Position numbers and translations under genes: made by a program. This document shows, in pieces, positions 1 to 5,446 of a stretch of 6,071 nucleotides of DNA. How positions within the stretch are numbered: position 1 is the first letter of the stretch; each line of letters begins with the position of its first letter. The notes under the pieces were generated by a model. That model was not told the origin of the DNA. It ran no database searches and saw nothing but the letters and a program-made list of their open reading frames with translations. The stretch comes from Candidatus Poseidoniia archaeon (GTDB taxonomy: Archaea > Thermoplasmatota > Poseidoniia > MGIII > CG-Epi1): NCBI GenBank assembly GCA_022449705.1, contig JAKURS010000059.1, positions 1 through 6,071 of the forward strand, read 5' to 3'.

Positions 1-381
1 GCGCAGCAGCCCGGTGACGGTCACGCCGGTGCGCACCTCGGCGCCAGCGTCGGCTGCCAGCTGGGCGAGATGCTGGTCGAGCCCGGTGCGCGAGATGACT
101 GCGCCGACTTCGGTGCCGAGATTATCATCGTCGATGGTAAGGCAGGTGCCGTTCGGCGAATAGATGCGCGCGCCGCGGACGCGGTTGACGACCCAGTCGC
201 CCTCGACCACGACGCCAATCATCTCGAGCCAGCGCGGGGCGATGCCCTCGCCACACCGCACGGGGACGCCGATTTCGGCTCGCTTTTCGAGCAGCAGCGT
301 TCGCGCGCCTCCCTCGGCGGCGAACCGCGCGGCGGTCGACCCGCCCGGCCCCGCACCCACTACGATTACGTCCCAGTCCAT
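1..381 (-). CDS. Geranylgeranyl reductase family FAD-dependent oxidoreductase, N-terminal part (truncated by left edge)
   Basis: This is the first 127 codons of a flavoprotein whose remainder lies off the left edge. It starts at the ATG whose complement is 379-381 and stays open to base 1. The N-terminus (MDWDVIVVGAGPGGSTAARF) is a Rossmann FAD-binding motif with glycines 9, 11 and 14. A LLLEKR acidic strand end follows at residues 29-34. The block GVPVRCGEG at 38-46 carries Cys43, a hallmark of archaeal geranylgeranyl reductases. RTGLD at 98-102 matches the next conserved flavoprotein block. Family members reduce double bonds of geranylgeranyl chains, either in archaeol-type phospholipids or on other isoprenoids such as quinone tails. 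The enzyme would act at the cytoplasmic membrane face. Which substrate this copy uses cannot be told from the fragment. It is divergent from the protease gene, and a TATA-like box about 25 nt upstream suggests a leaderless transcript. Family assignment is confident; substrate is inferred. Confidence 0.9.
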   Translation of the reverse strand, partial: MDWDVIVVGAGPGGSTAARFAAEGGARTLLLEKRAEIGVPVRCGEGIAPRWLEMIGVVVEGDWVVNRVRGARIYSPNGTCLTIDDDNLGTEVGAVISRTGLDQHLAQLAADAGAEVRTGVTVTGLLR

Positions 382-402
382 CGGGCGCGCCAGCTTCCGC
401 CA

Positions 403-410
403 ATATTAAA
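403..410 (-). promoter_or_regulatory. TATA-like box for the geranylgeranyl reductase gene
   Basis: On the minus strand this reads TTTAATAT inside otherwise GC-rich DNA. Its centre lies about 25 nt upstream of the A of the start codon at 381. An archaeal TATA box normally sits about 26 nt before the transcription start, so transcription would begin at or very near the ATG (leaderless mRNA). No Shine-Dalgarno-like sequence is evident between box and start. The assignment rests on base composition and spacing only. Confidence 0.6.
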
Positions 411-425
411 GCGGTGGGGAGCAAC

Positions 426-435
426 TATTATTATT
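426..435 (+). promoter_or_regulatory. TATA-like box for the S8 protease gene
   Basis: The sequence TATTATTATT is the most AT-rich run near the protease start. Its centre is about 24 nt before the ATG at 454, again the spacing of a leaderless archaeal promoter. It lies only 15 bp from the opposing box of the divergent reductase gene, so the two promoters are back to back within 72 bp. This placement supports 454 as the real start, because any upstream start would put the box inside coding sequence. Confidence 0.6.
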
Positions 436-453
436 CTGCGACCCTGCCGGCCC

Positions 454-2319
454 ATGGATACCCGCGTGCCCGTGCTGGTTGCGCTGCTGCTTTTCTCGGC
501 GCTGCCATCGTTGGCGGTTCCGCCCACTGGCGCGGCGGAACCGCCTTGGTGGGAGACCTATTCGCGCGACAAGGACCGCAATGGCATCAGTGACCTGCTG
601 GAGTGGAAGCTGGCGCAGGAGGACCGCTTCTTCGCCTCGGGCGAGGCGCGTGTCTTCGTGCGCTACGACCATCACCCCGACGCAGCGGATGTAGCGCGTC
701 TCGAAGCGGCCGGCGCGACCGTGACCTTCCGCGCGCAGTATCTGGACCTGCTCGGCACCACCATGCCCCGTGCGCTTATGCCGCAGGTGGCTCATTGGGA
801 AAATGTCGTGATGCTGGACGACATCGGCAAGGGGGAGCCGCAGATGAACGAGGCGGTGCCGGCGATGGGGGTCGACCTGGCGTGGGAGCTGGGCTTCGAC
901 GGCGCCGGCATAACCATCGCCGTCGTTGACACAGGCATCGACGGCACGCATGTGGGGCTGGATGACCAAGACGACAACCCGCTCACTGACGATCCGAAAA
1001 TCCTCGTGTACTACAACGCCTACGAAGACCAGGAGTACGACGGCCGCCTATCGGAGGACAGTGGCACCCACGGTACCCACGTGGCAGGCATTGCGGCCGG
1101 TACTGGCGACGGCGAGACCGCGCCTGACGGGACGCCCTACATCGGTATCGCACCGCAGGCGAACCTGGCCAACGTGCTCTCCTGCTGCTCCGGAGACATT
1201 GAGGATATCATCCGCGGCATCGAGTGGACCATCGCCAACCAGGACCGCTTCGGCATCCGCGTCATGACCTCCAGCCTGGGCGAACAGCAGGTGGAGTTCC
1301 ACATCGACAACGATGGCAGTTCCGCCTGGAGCCAGGCGGTCAATGCGGCGGTCGAGTCGGGACTGGTGGTGACGCTCTCGGCGGGCAACGAGTTCGGCGC
1401 CGCGACTGTCGCAGGCTGCAATACCATCGATTCTCCGGGAGATGCTCCACTTCCCATAACAGTCGCCGCGCTCGACAAGGACCTCTCGCTGGCATCGTAC
1501 AGCAGCCGTGGCTACACTTCGGACGGACGCGTCAAACCGGACGTCGCGGCCATTGGCTCCAATATCATGGCGCCCAACAAGGGCACCGGCACAGGCTACA
1601 CCTCCAAGTCAGGCACCAGCATGGCGACGCCGCTGATGGCGGGCATCGTCGCGCTGACGCTGGAAGCGAACCCCGACCTGACACCGGCGGAAGTGAAGGA
1701 TACTATCGTTGCCGGCTATTCCATCGAGCGTGAAATCCTCGATGATAGCGACCCTTACACCAACGACTGCTCGCTGCTCGAGACACGTCCCGATAACGAG
1801 TACGGCTATGGACAGGCGGACCCTCGCACCTTCGTAGAGGTTGCGGGGCAGATTGACCCGCTGTTGCAGGTAATCTGGACCATCCCGCCGCAGTATGCAG
1901 TGGTGAACAATACCACCGTCGAGGTGAAGCCGGAAATCTGGAACGGCTCTTGGCTTACCGGCGGTGCCGATTCCGGTGGCGTCCCTGCCAGCGGCGGCGT
2001 CGAAGTGCGCTTCGGCGCCTCCAGTTGGTATCCCGCCACCGACGTTTCCTCGAACGGCGACTGGTCGTTCTGGAAAATTCAGGTCCCGCCGGAAGCCGCC
2101 AAGGGCAACCAGACCCTCTCCGCACGGCTTGTCGTGGCACCAGACCGGATGTCGCCAATTAATTCGGCCAGCGTGGTGCTGCTCGACGAATATGAGCCTG
2201 CTCCGGCCGGAGGCGACGCTAGCTTCTGGAGCGTCGGCCGCGTCGCGCTCGTCATTGGCGTCGCGGCGCTGCTTGGCGGACTGGGTGGCTTCGCGCTCTG
2301 GATACGGCGGCCGGTGTAG
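454..2319 (+). CDS. Secreted, membrane-anchored subtilisin-like serine protease (peptidase S8)
   Basis: This 621-residue S8 protease probably degrades proteins outside the cell. Residues 5-21 form a hydrophobic signal peptide after a single Arg4; cleavage is plausible after Ala21 or Ala27, and there is no lipobox Cys. An EF-hand-like calcium loop follows (Asp39, Asp41, Asn43, Asp47, Glu50). Residues 64-133 resemble an I9-type inhibitory propeptide. The catalytic domain spans about 140-460: Asp159 in AVVDTGIDG, His206 in HGTHVAG, oxyanion Asn312 in SAGNEFG, and Ser389 in GTSMATP, so the triad is complete. An acidic insert (about 170-202) between Asp and His may bind calcium. Residues 466-580 look like a beta-rich C-terminal domain with all the N-glycosylation sequons. 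A transmembrane helix at about 593-616 ends in IRRPV, so the enzyme is probably surface-anchored. Cys244, Cys245, Cys322 and Cys439 could form disulfides. The open frame continues upstream to about base 70, but that part is antisense to the reductase gene. The ATG at 454 fits both the signal peptide and the promoter. Confidence 0.93.
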   Translation: MDTRVPVLVALLLFSALPSLAVPPTGAAEPPWWETYSRDKDRNGISDLLEWKLAQEDRFFASGEARVFVRYDHHPDAADVARLEAAGATVTFRAQYLDLLGTTMPRALMPQVAHWENVVMLDDIGKGEPQMNEAVPAMGVDLAWELGFDGAGITIAVVDTGIDGTHVGLDDQDDNPLTDDPKILVYYNAYEDQEYDGRLSEDSGTHGTHVAGIAAGTGDGETAPDGTPYIGIAPQANLANVLSCCSGDIEDIIRGIEWTIANQDRFGIRVMTSSLGEQQVEFHIDNDGSSAWSQAVNAAVESGLVVTLSAGNEFGAATVAGCNTIDSPGDAPLPITVAALDKDLSLASYSSRGYTSDGRVKPDVAAIGSNIMAPNKGTGTGYTSKSGTSMATPLMAGIVALTLEANPDLTPAEVKDTIVAGYSIEREILDDSDPYTNDCSLLETRPDNEYGYGQADPRTFVEVAGQIDPLLQVIWTIPPQYAVVNNTTVEVKPEIWNGSWLTGGADSGGVPASGGVEVRFGASSWYPATDVSSNGDWSFWKIQVPPEAAKGNQTLSARLVVAPDRMSPINSASVVLLDEYEPAPAGGDASFWSVGRVALVIGVAALLGGLGGFALWIRRPV

Positions 2320-2332
2320 CCCGGCATCCCCC

Positions 2333-2989
2333 TCAGGCGAGCCGCAGCCTTCCCGTCACGAACGGGTTTTTCTCGCGCTCACGGCCAATGGTCGTCTGCG
2401 GACCGTGGCCCGGGAAGACGAGCGTCTCGTCGGGCAGCGCCATCAGCTTGTCGCGGATGGACGCCATCAGCTGCGCGCCATCACCACCGATGAAGTCGGT
2501 GCGCCCGACCGAGTCGCGGAAGAGCACGTCACCGCCAACGAGCATTGGTGGCACCTTGTCGCTGGCGGGCGCGTAAAAGCAGAGTGAATCGGGGCTGTGG
2601 CCGGGACAGTGCAGCACATCGAAGCTGCTGTCGCCGACGGCAACGGTATCGCCCTCGTTGAGGAAACCACCCGGCTTGACCGGTTCTGGTGCGGGCATCC
2701 CGAACATGCGCGCCTGCCCCTCAAGGTTGGAAAGCCAGTCGGCGCAGAGCGGGTGACACTCGAGCCCCAGCTCGAGTTCGGCGACCGCCTGCGCCGCGAC
2801 GCCAACGTGGTCGAGATGGCCGTGCGTGGCAATGAGTCGCCTGACGGGCGCACCACCTTCATCGAGCATTGCCAGGATTCGCTCCCACTCGGCACCGGGG
2901 TCGAACAGCACTGCAACGTCGCCATCGACCGCCAGAGTCGCGTTCATCTGCAATGGACCCACCGCGCGCTGGAGGATGCGCAGCACCAT
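2333..2989 (-). CDS. YcbL/glyoxalase-II-like metallo-beta-lactamase-fold hydrolase
   Basis: This 218-residue, probably cytosolic, metal-dependent hydrolase has the complete binuclear metal site of the family: His56, His58, Asp60 and His61 in THGHLDHVG, His131 in CPGHSPDS, Asp154 in GGDVLF, and His195 in FPGHGPQT. The blocks SVGRTDF (160-166) and the ending with TIGRE and NPF closely follow E. coli/Salmonella YcbL, a small glyoxalase-II-like enzyme lacking the extra C-terminal domain of classical GloB. Length and start also match YcbL. The physiological substrate is unknown; many archaea lack glutathione, so another thioester is plausible. The start lies 7 nt after the aminopeptidase stop, with no TATA-like box and only a weak upstream purine match. 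It is therefore probably the second gene of an aminopeptidase-hydrolase transcript, translated by coupling. The 3' end faces the protease gene across 13 bp. The ETHE1-type persulfide dioxygenase alternative is less likely, given the YcbL-like C-terminal motifs. Confidence 0.88.
   Translation of the reverse strand: MVLRILQRAVGPLQMNATLAVDGDVAVLFDPGAEWERILAMLDEGGAPVRRLIATHGHLDHVGVAAQAVAELELGLECHPLCADWLSNLEGQARMFGMPAPEPVKPGGFLNEGDTVAVGDSSFDVLHCPGHSPDSLCFYAPASDKVPPMLVGGDVLFRDSVGRTDFIGGDGAQLMASIRDKLMALPDETLVFPGHGPQTTIGREREKNPFVTGRLRLA
2352..2371 (+). terminator. Possible transcription terminator of the protease gene, inside the convergent gene
   Basis: A 5-bp stem, CCCGT (2352-2356) pairing with ACGGG (2362-2366) across a 5-nt loop, is followed directly by TTTTT (2367-2371). 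It lies 33 nt past the protease stop codon. Archaeal RNA polymerase terminates largely at T-rich tracts in the non-template strand, and this is the first T5 run downstream. The bases also encode a conserved NPFVTG stretch of the opposite-strand hydrolase, so the hairpin could be a by-product of coding constraint. Confidence 0.35.
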
Positions 2990-2996
2990 CAGCGGT

Positions 2997-4421
2997 TCAG
3001 CTCGCTTCGGCAGCCCACGTCTCAGCCAGCTGCACCAGCGTGCGGACGGTGATTCCCGTCGGCCCCTTGCGCAGGTGCGGTTTGCCCTTGTTGTCCCAGG
3101 CGGTGCCGGCGATGTCTAGGTGTACCCAGGGAGTGCCGTCGACAAATTCTTCGAGAAACTTGGCGGCCGTGACGGTCCCCGCCTCGGGGGTGCCGGAGAC
3201 GTTCTTCAGGTCGGCCAGCTCGCCCTTCATCAGCTTGCCGTATTCAGCGTCCATAGGCAGCTGCCAGTAGCGCTCGCCCGCCGCGTCGCCTGCTGCCATC
3301 ACGCGCCCTGCGAGTGCGTCGTCGTTGGCCATCACCGCCGCACGGGTCGACCCGAGCGCGTAGGTGACCGCGCCGGTGAGCGTCGCTGAATCTATGATGT
3401 GCGTTGCCCCCTCGGCGACGGCGTAGCAGAGCGCGTCGGCCAGCACCAGCCGCCCCTCGGCGTCGGTGTTGTCGACCTCGATGTGCTTGCCGTTCATCGC
3501 GCGCACGATGTCGCCCGGCCTCGTCGCGGTCCCTGACGGCATGTTCTCGGCCAGCGTCAGCAGCCCGGTAACGCGCAGCGGGACCTCGAGCCGTGCGATG
3601 GCGGTAATCGCGCCATACATGCAGGCGGCGCCCGACATGTCGTACTTCATCTTCTGCATGTTCTTCGACGGTTTGATTGAAATCCCGCCGGTATCGAACG
3701 TAATTCCCTTGCCGACCAGCCACAGGTGCGGCGCCTTCGGGGCCCCGCCAGGCGACCAGTCGAGTCGCACCAGCTGCGGCGGCCGCGCCGACCCGTCGGC
3801 GACCGAGCAGAGCGCGCCGGCGCCCATCGCGCGCAGCTCCGTCTCGCCCATGACGCTCACCGTTAGGCCATGCGCTGGTCCGTCGGCAGCCGCGCGCGCG
3901 GCGAATTCCTCAGGGCCGAGCTCGTTGGCTGGCAGGCACGCCAGTTCGCGCGCTAGATTGGTGCATTCACCCACGACGAGCCCCGCTTCGGCGCCGTCTG
4001 GCGATCCGCAGACGACCAGTGTTTTCAGCGCATTGTCATCGGATTCCAGCCGGTACTTCTCCAGCCCGAAGTCGCCCGCCACCGCGCCGGCGACCGCGCT
4101 GCGAGCGTCGCCCTCCAGCGCCAGCGCCAGCTGCCCGTAGCCCCGCGATTTGGCCGCGCGCACCGCCTGCCCGCCGAAGGCGAAGGCCACCTCGGTTGAC
4201 CAGTCGTCGCCGCAGCCTATGAGCAACAGCCGCCGTGCCGCGAAGTCATTCGGGGAATGCAGCAGAGTCAGCTCGCCCACCTTTCCCTTCAGCTCGCCCG
4301 CGTCGCGCAGCGGCTGGACCAGCGTGCCGACCGCGTCTGGCTCCGATTTGCTGAAAACCGGTACCGCCAGTGCGTCGGCCGCAATCCCTGTTAGCTCTCC
4401 ATCGTCAAACTCCAGCTTCAT
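2997..4421 (-). CDS. pepA: Leucyl aminopeptidase, peptidase family M17
   Basis: This 474-residue aminopeptidase would remove N-terminal residues from peptides in the cytoplasm. M17 enzymes are typically hexamers with two metal ions per subunit. Residues 1 to about 150 form the variable N-terminal domain and about 155-474 the catalytic domain. The metal and catalytic residues are all present with the spacing of the bovine enzyme (constant offset of 12): Lys238 and Asp243 in VGKGITFDTGG, Lys250 in ISIKPS, Asp261 in KYDMSG, and Asp320, Glu322 and Arg324 in the signature NTDAEGRL. It should therefore be active. The protein is slightly shorter than E. coli PepA (503 residues), mostly in the N-terminal domain. 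A clear TATA-like element lies in the 40-bp gap behind it, so it probably begins a transcript that continues into the hydrolase gene. M17 peptidases are, to my knowledge, patchily distributed in archaea, so an ancient bacterial origin is possible. With the secreted protease it suggests peptide use. Confidence 0.95.
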   Translation of the reverse strand: MKLEFDDGELTGIAADALAVPVFSKSEPDAVGTLVQPLRDAGELKGKVGELTLLHSPNDFAARRLLLIGCGDDWSTEVAFAFGGQAVRAAKSRGYGQLALALEGDARSAVAGAVAGDFGLEKYRLESDDNALKTLVVCGSPDGAEAGLVVGECTNLARELACLPANELGPEEFAARAAADGPAHGLTVSVMGETELRAMGAGALCSVADGSARPPQLVRLDWSPGGAPKAPHLWLVGKGITFDTGGISIKPSKNMQKMKYDMSGAACMYGAITAIARLEVPLRVTGLLTLAENMPSGTATRPGDIVRAMNGKHIEVDNTDAEGRLVLADALCYAVAEGATHIIDSATLTGAVTYALGSTRAAVMANDDALAGRVMAAGDAAGERYWQLPMDAEYGKLMKGELADLKNVSGTPEAGTVTAAKFLEEFVDGTPWVHLDIAGTAWDNKGKPHLRKGPTGITVRTLVQLAETWAAEAS

Positions 4422-4440
4422 GCCGCGCCACCTACGGCCC

Positions 4441-4451
4441 CTTTATAGAAA
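4441..4451 (-). promoter_or_regulatory. TATA-like box for the aminopeptidase(-hydrolase) transcript
   Basis: Read on the minus strand this is TTTCTATAAAG, the best TATA-like match in the window. Its core (4442-4449) is centred about 24 nt before the start codon at 4421. It occupies the 40-bp gap after the nucleotidyltransferase stop codon, so the aminopeptidase probably has its own promoter rather than depending on read-through. A GGTGG at 4428-4432 resembles part of a Shine-Dalgarno sequence, but it would lie upstream of the predicted transcript start. Confidence 0.65.
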
Positions 4452-4461
4452 TGGAGCTGCG

Positions 4462-5418
4462 CTAGAACCGCAGCTCGCCTTCCGCCGTCAGCACCATCCG
4501 GCTACAGTCGTCCCCGACAGCGACGCCGGGGCCGAGAATGCAGTCCTCAATGACCGCGCCGGTCGCGCTGGCGCCAGCGAGCAGCACCGAGCGGCGTACG
4601 ACGCACTTGTCGAGCGAGACGCCGGTGCCGATGACCGTATCGGGGCCAACTATGCTGCTTGTGATTTCCGCGTCGGCCGCAATCAGCGCGTTGCCGCGCA
4701 CGCTGGCGCCGGGATGCGCCGCTGTCGCCTCACGCTCGAGCAGCATCGCGTTCGCCGCGAGATAGCTCTCGGGCGTCCCGGCGTCAATCCAGTAGCCCCC
4801 GAAGGGAAAGCCATGAAGTCCCGCACTAGCCAGCTGCGTGAAGATTTCGCGTTCGACCGAGACCTTGTGGCCGGCGGGAATCATCTCGAGCACCTGCGGC
4901 TCGAGTAGGTATGTCCCGGCATTAATCAGGTTCGATTTTTCCTCGCCCGGTGCCGGCTTCTCCTGGAAGCCGATAATCGCGTTGCCGTCCAGCTCCGCCA
5001 CGCCGTAGCGGCTCGGGTCGGCGACCTCCCACAACGCTAGCGTCCCGAGCGCACCGGTCGCGCGATGCTGTTCCAGCATCGCCTCTACGTTGAGCGATGA
5101 GATGATGTCGCCGTTGAAGACTAGCGTCGTCCCCGAGATATGGTCACGGCAGTTGCGCATCGCACCGCCGGTCCCGAGCGGCTCCGGTTCCGGGACGGTA
5201 ATGACCATGCGTTCGCAATCGACCGCGGCGAAATGCGCCGCGATGGCGTCGGCCTGATGATGCACTGCCAGCGCGACCTTCGTGACACGCTCCGGCAGGC
5301 TGCGCACCAGCCGCTCGAGCATCGGCACGTTGGCGAGCGGCAGCAGCGCCTTCGGCGTTGCCAGCGTCAGCGGCCGCAGCCGCGTGCCGAAGCCGCCGAC
5401 AAGGATAATCGCTTCCAC
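4462..5418 (-). CDS. Sugar-phosphate nucleotidyltransferase, mannose-1-phosphate guanylyltransferase-like
   Basis: This 318-residue enzyme should transfer a nucleotidyl group to a sugar 1-phosphate, giving an NDP-sugar for surface glycans or protein glycosylation. The N-terminal nucleotidyltransferase domain (1 to about 230) opens with GGFGTRLRPLT and Lys23 in TPKALLP. It then shows EPLGTGGA (79-86), the metal-binding Asp104 in FNGD, EKP (153-155), NAGTYLL (166-172), SVEREIF (187-193) and GYWIDAGTPESYL (208-220). Residues 235-307 form a short left-handed beta-helix of hexapeptide-type repeats (for example IVGPDTVIGTGV, ILGPGVAVGDD). This two-domain layout and the signature best fit GDP-mannose pyrophosphorylase-like proteins. 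Glucose-1-phosphate thymidylyl- or uridylyltransferase activity cannot be excluded, because the base and sugar preferences are not readable by eye. The start is GTG (complement of 5416-5418), placing the first strand MEAIILVGG exactly as in relatives. It has its own TATA-like box, which overlaps the upstream gene's stop codon. Confidence 0.92.
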   Translation of the reverse strand: MEAIILVGGFGTRLRPLTLATPKALLPLANVPMLERLVRSLPERVTKVALAVHHQADAIAAHFAAVDCERMVITVPEPEPLGTGGAMRNCRDHISGTTLVFNGDIISSLNVEAMLEQHRATGALGTLALWEVADPSRYGVAELDGNAIIGFQEKPAPGEEKSNLINAGTYLLEPQVLEMIPAGHKVSVEREIFTQLASAGLHGFPFGGYWIDAGTPESYLAANAMLLEREATAAHPGASVRGNALIAADAEITSSIVGPDTVIGTGVSLDKCVVRRSVLLAGASATGAVIEDCILGPGVAVGDDCSRMVLTAEGELRF

Positions 5419-5436
5419 GTTACCGGAGCGGCGGCG

Positions 5437-5446
5437 GTATTAGAAC
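5437..5446 (-). promoter_or_regulatory. TATA-like box for the nucleotidyltransferase gene, overlapping the UbiA stop codon
   Basis: On the minus strand this reads GTTCTAATAC, and the TAA within it is the stop codon of the UbiA-family gene (5440-5442). The core is centred about 24 nt before the GTG start at 5418, the same spacing as at the other three boxes in this window. It is weaker than the aminopeptidase box. The spacing also supports GTG as the start. The 21 nt between the two genes show no convincing ribosome-binding site. Confidence 0.5.

Noticed and set aside
125..424. Minus-strand 99-codon open frame at the left end
   Set aside because: Arg/Ala-rich out-of-frame shadow of the reductase, whose true frame starts at 381 and runs off the left edge.
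426..435. TAT-type trinucleotide repeat as a microsatellite
   Set aside because: Only about three units long, and better explained as a TATA-like promoter element by its spacing to the ATG at 454.
70..453. In-frame open upstream extension of the protease, giving a 749-residue protein
   Set aside because: This stretch is antisense to the well-conserved geranylgeranyl reductase and runs through the divergent promoters. The signal peptide begins exactly at the ATG at 454.
406..969. 187-codon open frame antisense to the protease start
   Set aside because: Low-complexity Arg/His-rich translation with no recognisable motif; it is opposite the signal peptide, propeptide and catalytic Asp region.
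3466..4140. 224-codon plus-strand open frame within the aminopeptidase
   Set aside because: Ser/Ala/Pro-rich antisense shadow typical of GC-rich genes; the opposite frame encodes the full M17 catalytic motifs.
4150..4908. 252-codon plus-strand open frame spanning the aminopeptidase start and most of the nucleotidyltransferase
   Set aside because: It crosses two real genes and the promoter gap, and shows no motif or domain. It is open because of GC-biased third positions.
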